This document shows, piece after piece, positions 1 through 5,399 of a stretch of 8,125 nt of DNA. Position 1 is the first letter of the stretch; each line of letters begins with the position of its first letter. Under the pieces are notes generated by a model that had not been told where the DNA came from, did not search any database, and saw only the letters and a list, made by a program, of their open reading frames with translations. Position numbers and translations under genes: made by a program. The stretch is from Pseudomonadota bacterium (lineage in GTDB: Bacteria > Pseudomonadota > Alphaproteobacteria > Rhizobiales > Kaistiaceae): NCBI GenBank assembly GCA_023392225.1, contig JAEVZM010000270.1, forward strand, positions 1-8,125, read 5' to 3'.

Positions 1-1
1 C

Positions 2-961
2 GGCGCCGCGCTCGCCCGCGCCCGCCGGCTCGTCGCCAAGGTCGACAGTGCCGCCGTCCAGGACGGCTTCCAGCTCTACCTCCACGGTTTCATCGTCGCC
101 GACGACGGCAAGTGGGTGGTGGTCCAGCAGGGCATGAAGGACGATGCGCGCACCGCCCGGCGCTATCACTGGCTCTCGGAGGGCCTCGACACCTTCGTCG
201 AGGCGCCCCACGCGGCGATCGACGGCCCGGGGCAGGGCAGCATCGTCAACCTCACCGACCGGAGGGCGGCGCCGTCGCGCCGGGCCCAGCTCGACCTCCT
301 CGCGGACATCGGCCCCGACGGCATCACGCGAAAGCTCGCCGCGCTCGACCCGCCTTCCCCCGTCGCTCCGCCGGACCAGCCGCTGCTGCCGCATCTGGTG
401 ATGCCGGCGCATCATGACGTCCGGCCGGAGGACGTCGTGCTTCGCCGCCTGCATGGCGCCCTGGCGGCCGCGACCGAGCGCGCCCCGGAGGATTTTGCCG
501 AGCTGCTGCTGACGCCGGGCGTCGGCGCGCGCACCGTCAAGGCGCTGGCGATGGTCGCCGAGGTGGTGCACGGCACACCCTGCCGCTTCACCGACCCGGC
601 GCGGTTCTCCTACGCCCATGGCGGCAAGGACCGGCATCCCTTCCCGGTGCCGCTCAAGGTTTATGACCGGACGATCGACGTGCTGAAATCTGCCGTCGTC
701 AAGGCCCGGCTCGGCGAGACCGAGGAGCTCGAGGCCATTCGCCGGCTCGACGCCGAAGCGCGGCGGCTGGAGCGCGCGGCCACCGGTCCCGCCTTCGATG
801 ACCTCATGGCCGAAGAGCGCGACCGCTCCCACCAGTATGGCGGGATGTCGGTCTTCGGCCCGGCCGAGCCGCCGGTCGACCAGCCGATCAGCAGGAAGCC
901 GTTGATCCCTTCGAGGCCGCAGAGCAGCTGCCAGCGCTCGGGTGGCACGATGTCGCCGTAG
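2..961 (+). CDS. DUF763 family protein of unknown function, C-terminal part (5' end outside window)
   Basis: The frame is open from the left edge of the window, so the start is missing; 319 residues are visible. The first visible stretch reads KVDSAAVQDGFQLYLHGF followed by DDGKWVVVQQGM, the conserved core of DUF763 proteins as I remember the family. Further on, LLLTPGVGARTVKALA resembles a helix-hairpin-helix element, then HGGKDRHPFPVPLKVYD, then a charged helical region rich in Arg and Glu. No enzymatic function is established for the family, and the sequence shows no catalytic motif I can name. The HhH-like segment hints at nucleic-acid contact, which is only inference. The family-like sequence stops near YGGMSVFG (about position 858). 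The last 30 or so residues are Pro/Ser-rich and are read antisense through the neighbouring channel gene, so the natural C-terminus may have been replaced. It converges with the channel gene. Family assignment is fairly secure; function is unknown. Confidence 0.85.
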   Translation, partial: GAALARARRLVAKVDSAAVQDGFQLYLHGFIVADDGKWVVVQQGMKDDARTARRYHWLSEGLDTFVEAPHAAIDGPGQGSIVNLTDRRAAPSRRAQLDLLADIGPDGITRKLAALDPPSPVAPPDQPLLPHLVMPAHHDVRPEDVVLRRLHGALAAATERAPEDFAELLLTPGVGARTVKALAMVAEVVHGTPCRFTDPARFSYAHGGKDRHPFPVPLKVYDRTIDVLKSAVVKARLGETEELEAIRRLDAEARRLERAATGPAFDDLMAEERDRSHQYGGMSVFGPAEPPVDQPISRKPLIPSRPQSSCQRSGGTMSP

Positions 962-1248
962 CCGACGGTCGAGAACGTCACCGTCGAGAGGTAGAGCGCG
1001 TCGGGGAACATGGCGGTGACGCCGACGGCGATGAAGGCCAGCGCCCAGGCCCAGACTTCCATCGTATGGATGAAGAACAGCCCGAGCACCGCCGGCACGA
1101 GGGTCAGCGTCCGCCCGATGGCATGCTGGAAGATCGGCCAGTGGGCGACGGCATGGACCATGACCCGCGACAGGACGATCAGCCCGATGGTGTGAACCAC
1201 CACCGTCAAGCCGATAAGCATCGTTCCAAGAGCCAGATTCGCGCCCAT
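661..1248 (-). CDS. Small two-pore-domain-type potassium channel protein, apparently C-terminally truncated and running into antisense sequence
   Basis: This inner-membrane protein carries the K+ selectivity filter TVGYGD at residues 94-99. A pore helix precedes it (DALYLSTVTFS) and a hydrophobic helix follows (GINGFLLIGWST, ending at residue 125). Two more hydrophobic segments lie upstream, at about residues 3-27 and 50-80, so the architecture is a simple pore-domain (Ion_trans_2-like) protein with no visible ligand domain. The chosen ATG at 1248 gives MGANLALGTMLIG and has GGGAGGG seven bases upstream; an ATG at 1290 would add 14 unlikely residues. Relatives are about 140-160 residues and, as I recall them, continue after GWST with a short conserved tail. 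Here GWST is followed by about 70 Ser/Arg-rich residues read antisense through the DUF763 gene. The conserved part therefore ends near 874 and the rest is probably read-through. It lies 89 bases downstream of the deaminase gene on the same strand. Whether it still makes a working channel is uncertain. Confidence 0.72.
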   Translation of the reverse strand: MGANLALGTMLIGLTVVVHTIGLIVLSRVMVHAVAHWPIFQHAIGRTLTLVPAVLGLFFIHTMEVWAWALAFIAVGVTAMFPDALYLSTVTFSTVGYGDIVPPERWQLLCGLEGINGFLLIGWSTGGSAGPKTDIPPYWWERSRSSAMRSSKAGPVAARSSRRASASSRRMASSSSVSPSRALTTADFSTSIVRS

Positions 1249-1255
1249 GCCTCCG

Positions 1256-1262
1256 CCCTCCC
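1256..1262 (-). promoter_or_regulatory. Ribosome binding site that selects the channel start
   Basis: GGGAGGG lies seven bases before the ATG at 1248. This supports that start over the in-frame ATG codons at 1272 and 1290, which would add residues unlike the family N-terminus. Confidence 0.6.
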
Positions 1263-1304
1263 GCAGCCGCATGGCAAGCCAATCGGGCAATGGCGCCGGG
1301 CGCC

Positions 1305-1318
1305 TTGACCTGGATCAG
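1305..1318 (-). promoter_or_regulatory. Possible FNR/FixK-type box upstream of the channel gene
   Basis: The near-palindrome TTGACCTGGATCAG (plus-strand reading) matches the alphaproteobacterial anaerobox TTGATC-NN-GATCAA at 10 of 12 defined positions. Its centre is about 63 bases upstream of the channel ATG. If bound as a class II activator site (centre near -41.5), transcription would start around 1270, between the competing upstream ATG codons and the chosen start. No good -10 element is evident; TTGGCT is the best candidate at that spacing. The match is visible in the sequence, while the regulation is inference. Confidence 0.33.
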
Positions 1319-1337
1319 GAACGCGAGGCGTCGGCGG

Positions 1338-2636
1338 TCAGCCGTTCGCGGCCTTCGGCGCGTAATCCGCCGGGTCGATGCGCGCCGGGCGCCCCGGCAG
1401 GTCGAGCGTGCTGGTCCGCGCCGGGGTCTCGGCGATCACCTTGCCACGGCGGATCACGGCGAGCCGCGTCGCCTTGAGCCGGATCGCCTCGATCGGGTCG
1501 GCCGCCTGGAGCAGCACCATGTCGGCGTTGCAGCCCGGGGCGATGCCGTAGCCGTCGATGTGCATGATCCTCGCCGGCGCCTCGGTGACGGCGTTGAAGG
1601 CAAAGCGCATGTCGTCGCGGCTGGTCATCTGCCCGACATGCAGGCCCATCGAGGCGACCTCGAGCATGTCGCCCTGGCCGAGCGAGTACCAGGGGTCCAT
1701 CACGCAGTCATGGCCGAAGGCGACCGGGATGCCGTGCTTGCGCATCTCCGGCACGCGGGTCTGGCCGCGGCGCTTGGGATAGGTGTCGTGCCGCCCCTGG
1801 ATGACGATGTTGATCAAAGGGTTGGCGATCGCCGAGACCCCGGCCTCGGCCATCAGCGGCAGGAGCTTGGAGACATAGTAGTTGTCCATCGAGTGCATCG
1901 ATGTGAGGTGCGAGCCGGCAACCCGGCCGCCGAGGCCGAGGCGCTGCGTCTCGTAGGTCAAAGCCTCGATGTGGCGCGACAGCGGGTCGTCGGTCTCGTC
2001 GCAGTGGATGTCGACGAGGAGCCCTCGCTTCGCCGCGATCTCGCAGAGCGCGGTCATCGAGCGGGCACCGTCGGCCATGGTGCGCTCGAAATGCGGGATG
2101 CCGCCGACGATGTCGACGCCGAGGTCGAGCGCCCGGTCGAGGTTCTGCGCTGCCGTCGGCGAGCGGTAGTAGCCGTCCTGCGGGAAGGCGACGAGCTGGA
2201 GGTCGAGATAGGGCGCCACCGTCTTCTTCACCTCGAGCAGCGCCTCGACCGCGAGCAGGCGGTCGTCGCAGACGTCGACATGGGTGCGGATGGCGAGCAT
2301 CCCCTGGCTCACCGCGAGGTCGATGTAGCGGAGCGCCCGCTCCTTCACCGCGTCGTGGGTGAGAAGCGGCTTCAGCTCGCCCCACAGCGCGATGCCTTCG
2401 AGGAGCGTGCCGGATTCGTTGAGCCGCGGCAGGCCCAGCGACAACGTCGCGTCCATGTGGAAATGGCAATCGACGAACGGCGGAGACACCAGCCGGCCGC
2501 CGGCGTCGATCGTCCGCCCTGCCTCCCCGTCAATGCCGGGCTCGACGGCGGTGATCCGCCCGCCGGCGCAGGCGATGTCGACCCCGGTCCGGCCGTCGGG
2601 AAGCGTGGCGTTCCTGATGAGAAGGTCGATAGACAT
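1338..2636 (-). CDS. codA: CodA-type cytosine deaminase, predicted to accept 5-methylcytosine
   Basis: This complete 432-residue cytosolic amidohydrolase has a TIM-barrel fold with a mononuclear metal site. It should deaminate cytosine to uracil and probably 5-methylcytosine to thymine. It aligns with E. coli CodA over its whole length with a constant offset of three: metal ligands H58 and H60 (DCHFHMD), Q153 (AFPQDG), H211 and E214 (DIHCDETDD), H243 (GSHLTSMHS) and D310 (FGHDC). Other shared blocks are NESGTLLEGI, RTHVDVCD, IQGRHDTYPKRRG and ASMGLHVGQM. The residue after D310 is Cys311, where E. coli has Asp314. Homologues lacking that Asp were shown to act on 5-methylcytosine and 5-fluorocytosine. 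The ATG at 2636 starts MSIDLLIRNATLPDG, which matches the family N-terminus. The ribosome site is weak (GGGG ten bases upstream), and a further in-frame extension to 2888 looks noncoding. A nearby nucleoside-type ABC transporter fits a salvage role. The family is very secure; substrate preference is inferred from one residue. Confidence 0.93.
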   Translation of the reverse strand: MSIDLLIRNATLPDGRTGVDIACAGGRITAVEPGIDGEAGRTIDAGGRLVSPPFVDCHFHMDATLSLGLPRLNESGTLLEGIALWGELKPLLTHDAVKERALRYIDLAVSQGMLAIRTHVDVCDDRLLAVEALLEVKKTVAPYLDLQLVAFPQDGYYRSPTAAQNLDRALDLGVDIVGGIPHFERTMADGARSMTALCEIAAKRGLLVDIHCDETDDPLSRHIEALTYETQRLGLGGRVAGSHLTSMHSMDNYYVSKLLPLMAEAGVSAIANPLINIVIQGRHDTYPKRRGQTRVPEMRKHGIPVAFGHDCVMDPWYSLGQGDMLEVASMGLHVGQMTSRDDMRFAFNAVTEAPARIMHIDGYGIAPGCNADMVLLQAADPIEAIRLKATRLAVIRRGKVIAETPARTSTLDLPGRPARIDPADYAPKAANG

Positions 2637-2712
2637 GGCACAGGAACCCCGGAAATGGCGCGCATCGTGGACAGGCGGCCCACTGCGCTCGCACCTATGG
2701 AACACGGGAGAG

Positions 2713-2740
2713 AGCATACCGTCGCCGAAGCCGCAGACAA
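2713..2740 (-). promoter_or_regulatory. Candidate sigma70-like promoter for the deaminase gene
   Basis: On the minus strand TTGTCT (2735-2740) and TATGCT (2713-2718) are separated by 16 bases, each matching the standard hexamer at four of six positions. The inferred start lies about 70 bases before the deaminase ATG, in the 148-base gap after the upstream hypothetical gene. This is consistent with the deaminase having its own promoter rather than depending on the two-component operon. It is a pattern match only. Confidence 0.33.
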
Positions 2741-2784
2741 ACTGCCGGAGTTCATCGCCCGCGAAACAGCTCCTTCGCCGGGAC

Positions 2785-3141
2785 TCACCGCTCCTCAAGG
2801 GTTGGCGTGGTCTTCTGGTCGAGAATGATGGACCATTCGAGATCCGACGGCAGATCCGAGCGCGCCTGCCGCGGCCAGTGTCCTTCATCCATGCTCGGAT
2901 GCCTGTACCAGGCCACGCCGTGGATCATGCCATAGCGGGCGCGCCTGACCCGTATCTCATAGCGGGTCCCAGCGGGGAGGCTCTGACGCGCGTTCAGATC
3001 GGCGGCTTCTTCGGCATACCGATAGTCGGCTTCCCGGAAAGAGCCTGCCCACTGGAAACACGCACCGACTTCGCCCTTGTCCGCGCGTGGGAGAGGCACT
3101 GCGACCCTCCTGAAGCGTATCGGATCGCGCGCTCGGGTCAT
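2785..3141 (-). CDS. Hypothetical protein of 118 residues, family not recognised
   Basis: I do not recognise a family. The chosen ATG at 3141 starts MTRARDPIRFRRVAVPL. The protein has no signal peptide or membrane span and is rich in charged and aromatic residues. The segments FREADYRYAEEAADLNARQ and YEIRVRRARYGMIHGVAWYR look like a helix followed by strand-rich sequence, and DLEWSIILDQ near the end is also protein-like. Codon use is moderately biased and supports a real gene, though less strongly than in the transporter genes. The ATG overlaps the TGA of a short upstream reading frame as ATGA, which suggests coupled translation or a frameshifted longer gene. An in-frame start at 3294 with an AAAGAGA-like site is possible, but the 51 residues it adds look noncoding. 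The gene lies downstream of the histidine kinase on the same strand and may travel with the two-component module. Function unknown. Confidence 0.5.
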   Translation of the reverse strand: MTRARDPIRFRRVAVPLPRADKGEVGACFQWAGSFREADYRYAEEAADLNARQSLPAGTRYEIRVRRARYGMIHGVAWYRHPSMDEGHWPRQARSDLPSDLEWSIILDQKTTPTLEER

Positions 3142-3278
3142 GGCGCGGTCGCACTCTCCGCCTCCAGGACCGCCAGGCGCATCGCCGATGTCTCCGGGGT
3201 GACCCAGTGCTTCGCGCCATTGCCGTCGCTGGTGACGGCGTGTGCATGGGTTGGAACGGATGACTGGCCAACTGACAC
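3138..3278 (-). CDS. Possible small ORF (46 residues) overlapping the start of the 118-residue hypothetical gene
   Basis: This frame opens at a GTG at 3278, just after an in-frame stop, and ends at a TGA that overlaps the next ATG as ATGA. From about residue 12 onward its third codon positions are overwhelmingly G or C (HAVTSDGNGAKHWVTPE onward), more so than either other minus-strand frame here. That is the main argument that this stretch is or was translated. The GTG has no good ribosome site. An internal ATG at residue 33 has GGAG nine bases upstream but would give only 14 residues. It may be a leader peptide, a true microprotein, or the 5' fragment of a longer gene split by a frameshift. 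I do not recognise the sequence. Confidence 0.25.
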   Translation of the reverse strand: MSVGQSSVPTHAHAVTSDGNGAKHWVTPETSAMRLAVLEAESATAP

Positions 3279-3468
3279 GGGAGATCTGGATCATGGGTCT
3301 CTTTCAAGATCAGTCGACCGGCGCAAAGGCCGGCCCGTGCCTCTCCCTCTCTCTCCTCCGTTGAATTTGCGTGTGGGTTGTGTGGAGATTTGGCGCAGAG
3401 AACCCGCCACCGAGCCAACTGGCCGACAACCCGGGGTCCCCGGGGCTCGGGGCGCGGCCGATCCGGGT
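3279..3468 (-). other. Intergenic region after the histidine kinase, with GC-rich inverted repeats and a purine tract
   Basis: No convincing gene is seen in these 190 bases. Just past the kinase stop, CCCGGGG-T-CCCCGGG (3430-3444) is a perfect inverted repeat, and AACCCGG (3428-3434) also pairs with CCGGGTT (3463-3469). A second small stem, CCGGC-GCAAAG-GCCGG, lies at 3318-3333. None is followed by a T-run, so intrinsic termination is only possible, not shown. Between them, 3340-3359 is an unbroken 20-base purine run on the minus strand containing GGAGG, but no start codon follows at a useful distance. Confidence 0.3.
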
Positions 3469-4533
3469 TCAGCGGGATGCCGAGTACGGCAGCCAGATCT
3501 CGATCGAAGTCCCTTTGCCCTCGTCGTCATGGTCCGCGACGGATGCTCCTCCGCCGTGGGCTTCGGCAATCGCCCTTATGATGGACAGGCCAAGGCCGGA
3601 GCCACCGCTGCTCCTCGCGCGGGACTCCTCTGCCCGCCAGAAGGGCTCGAAGGCACGATCCTTCAATCCGGCGGGGAGTCCGGGCCCGGTGTCCGAGCAG
3701 CGGATGAGCGCACGATCGCCCTTGCTCCGCGTCTCCAGGACGAGGGTGCTACCGGGCGCGTAGCGCCGCACATTGTCCAGAACCGCGAACATCGCCTGGC
3801 GTATCCTGGCGCGATCGGCGACGACCCGGGCGCGGCCGAGACGCCGCTTCACGACGATAGCCGCGCCTGCGAGGTCCGGCTCGACCGAAGCGAGCACCGC
3901 CTCTGCCTCCTCCGCGAGGTCGAAGTCACCAAGACTCAACTCGAGCCTGCCCGCCTCCGAGAGAGCAAGCGTCCTGAGATCCTCGACGATGCGGGACAGA
4001 TCGTCGACATGCGACAGGAGCCGGCCAAACAACTCGGGCGTAGGGGAGAAGACGCCATCCGAAAGGCCCTGAAGGCGCCCCCGAAGGATCGTCAAGGGCG
4101 TGCGGAGCTCGTGCGCGATGGCGGAATGCGAATAACGAAGCTCCGCCTCGGCCCGCTCCAGCCGCGCGGCCATCGCATTGAAATCCGTCACCAGGTTCTT
4201 CGCTTCGCGAAAGGTCGTGGCGTTCGTCTCGGCGCGGGCCGTGAAATCGCCCTTGGCGATCAGGGACACCGCGCCCGCCACGGAATCGAGAGGACGGACG
4301 ATCCTCTCGGCCAGCCGCGCGCCGACCACGATGGCTGCCACCAGGCCGGTGAGGACGATCAGGCCGTCCACCACGAAGTCGCCGGTATTCCAGTCCTCGG
4401 GGAAGTCGGCCGGGTAGATCAAATCATAGATGAACGTGTAATAGACCGTCCATCCGAAATACATGAAGACGAATGCCACCAGCGTCATGATAATCATGGC
4501 GAGGATCATCTGGAATTGCAGATTCCTAGTCAT
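3469..4533 (-). CDS. Sensor histidine kinase, AdeS/BaeS-like, of a two-component system
   Basis: This 354-residue inner-membrane kinase should phosphorylate the response regulator encoded just upstream. Order of parts: membrane helix 1 at about residues 8-28, a short external loop of about 25 residues (including FPEDWNTGDF), membrane helix 2 at about 54-76, a HAMP linker to about 125, then the H-box AIAHELRTPLTIL with phospho-His H141. The N-box follows at LDNVRRYAP (N254), the G1 box at DTGPGLP (D281) and the G2 box at GGSGLGLS (310-317). The stretch HELRTPLTILRGRLQGLSDG with GVFSP closely resembles Acinetobacter AdeS, as does the short sensor loop. All catalytic motifs are intact. The ATG at 4533 overlaps the regulator's stop by eight bases (ATGACTAG), implying translational coupling; a GTG at 4560 is a less likely start. 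Base composition is lower in GC than the flanking transporter genes, most clearly over the membrane part. No efflux pump genes are adjacent, so the signal and target are unknown. Confidence 0.95.
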   Translation of the reverse strand: MTRNLQFQMILAMIIMTLVAFVFMYFGWTVYYTFIYDLIYPADFPEDWNTGDFVVDGLIVLTGLVAAIVVGARLAERIVRPLDSVAGAVSLIAKGDFTARAETNATTFREAKNLVTDFNAMAARLERAEAELRYSHSAIAHELRTPLTILRGRLQGLSDGVFSPTPELFGRLLSHVDDLSRIVEDLRTLALSEAGRLELSLGDFDLAEEAEAVLASVEPDLAGAAIVVKRRLGRARVVADRARIRQAMFAVLDNVRRYAPGSTLVLETRSKGDRALIRCSDTGPGLPAGLKDRAFEPFWRAEESRARSSGGSGLGLSIIRAIAEAHGGGASVADHDDEGKGTSIEIWLPYSASR

Positions 4534-5221
4534 GACGCTCTGCCATTCGATAACCCACACCGCGAACGCTCAGTATCAGTCCGTCGGCACCCGCGACCGT
4601 CAGCTTGCGGCGGAGATTGCTCATGTGACTGTCGACCGTCCTGCCCATCGCCTCGCCCTCGGGCAGGCATGCATCGATCAGCTCGGACCGGTCGAAGACC
4701 CGGTTTGGCGCTGCGGCCATGCAGGCCAGCAGCTTGAACTCCGTAAGGGTGAGCTTCAGGGCCTTGCGGCCGGCCGGCCCTGAAACCTCCGCCGTGTGGG
4801 AGCTGAGGTCCACCGTCAAGGCGCCGACACGAAGGACATCCGTCTCGAACTGTCGCGTGCTGCGCCGCAGGACCGCCTTGACGCGCGCGACGACCTCCAG
4901 CGGGTTGAAGGGTTTGACGATATAGTCGTCCGCGCCCACCCGGAGCGCCTGGAGCTTGTCGAGGTCCTCGGCCAGGGCGGTGACCATGATCACCGGCGTA
5001 TTCGCCCGCCGGCGGATTGCCGCCAGCACCTCATAGCCGTCCTGGCCCGGCAACTTGATGTCGAGGAGGACAAGGTCGGGTTTCAGCCGCTGATGATGCG
5101 CGAGACCAATCGTCCCATCGCTCGCCCTGATCGTCCTGAAGCCCTCCCGCGCGAGATAGGTCTCGATGATCTCCGCGATGTCGGGCTCGTCCTCGACGAT
5201 CAGGATAAGGGCGTCGTTCAT
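4526..5221 (-). CDS. OmpR/PhoB-family response regulator, AdeR/BaeR-like
   Basis: This 231-residue cytoplasmic transcription factor is the partner of the downstream histidine kinase. The N-terminal receiver domain (about 1-120) has the acidic pair E10-D11 with D12, phospho-acceptor D54 (LVLLDIKLPG), T81 (MVTAL) and K103 (IVKPFNP). The C-terminal winged-helix domain (about 128-228) has LTLTEFKLL, the recognition-helix region RTVDSHMSNLRRKL and the wing SVRGVGYRM. Linker and motif wording resemble Acinetobacter AdeR more than PhoB, judged from memory. The ATG at 5221 has AGGGAA five bases upstream. A TTG at 5257 would add 12 Gly/Pro-rich residues with no receiver homology. It is the first gene of the regulatory pair, separated from the preceding permease by 178 bases, so it probably has its own promoter. 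The regulon cannot be read from this window. Confidence 0.96.
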   Translation of the reverse strand: MNDALILIVEDEPDIAEIIETYLAREGFRTIRASDGTIGLAHHQRLKPDLVLLDIKLPGQDGYEVLAAIRRRANTPVIMVTALAEDLDKLQALRVGADDYIVKPFNPLEVVARVKAVLRRSTRQFETDVLRVGALTVDLSSHTAEVSGPAGRKALKLTLTEFKLLACMAAAPNRVFDRSELIDACLPEGEAMGRTVDSHMSNLRRKLTVAGADGLILSVRGVGYRMAERHD

Positions 5222-5226
5222 CCCGG

Positions 5227-5232
5227 TTCCCT
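5227..5232 (-). promoter_or_regulatory. Ribosome binding site of the response regulator
   Basis: AGGGAA lies five bases before the ATG at 5221. It favours this start over the upstream in-frame TTG and gives the exact N-terminus expected for a receiver domain. Confidence 0.6.
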
Positions 5233-5289
5233 GCGCCGCGCCGCCTGGATTCTCCAAGGGGCTCCTTGTCCGATCCGCGTGGCACGACG

Positions 5290-5318
5290 CTTGTCGCGCA
5301 TCACCCTGGCGTTGCCAA
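5290..5318 (-). promoter_or_regulatory. Weak candidate promoter for the two-component operon
   Basis: TTGGCA (5313-5318) is followed after 17 bases by GACAAG (5290-5295) on the minus strand, upstream of the response regulator. The -35 is good but the -10 is poor. It is listed because this gap must hold the promoter if the pair is transcribed separately from the transporter. Confidence 0.2.
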
Positions 5319-5320
5319 GA

Positions 5321-5340
5321 GGGGCCGGCGCCGCGGCCCC
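5321..5340 (-). terminator. GC-rich stem-loop downstream of the permease operon
   Basis: GGGGCC (5321-5326) and GGCCCC (5335-5340) form a perfect six-pair stem with an eight-base loop, about 60 bases past the last permease stop. No T-run follows, so it is a weak intrinsic terminator at best. Its position, between the transporter operon and the regulator, fits such a role. Confidence 0.25.
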
Positions 5341-5399
5341 CTCGGGAAAGATAGGGGGTGCTGACGAGAAGCGCGATGCGTAACCCGCCGAAGCCGGTC

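Noticed and set aside
1290..2828. A 512-codon open frame on the plus strand opposite the cytosine deaminase gene
   Set aside because: It mirrors the deaminase gene in a GC-rich genome, is full of Arg/Asp/His/Val repeats typical of antisense frames, and shows no family motif.
2637..2888. N-terminal extension of the deaminase to an in-frame ATG at 2888
   Set aside because: The extension would overlap the upstream hypothetical gene, is Arg/Ser-rich with no homology, and the family N-terminus begins at the ATG at 2636.
3142..3294. N-terminal extension of the 118-residue hypothetical protein to the ATG at 3294
   Set aside because: Third-position GC bias in this stretch favours the neighbouring frame, and the added residues look noncoding. 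Kept only as an alternative start.
2359..4737. A 792-codon open frame on the plus strand across the deaminase start, the intergenic region, the kinase and the regulator end
   Set aside because: It is antisense to several clearly real genes, has no recognisable domain, and has a low-complexity Arg/Pro-rich composition.
5280..5294. A sigma54-like -24/-12 pattern, TGGCACG followed after four bases by TTGT
   Set aside because: The essential GC of the -12 element is missing, and on that strand it points into the antisense of the permease operon, where there is no gene.
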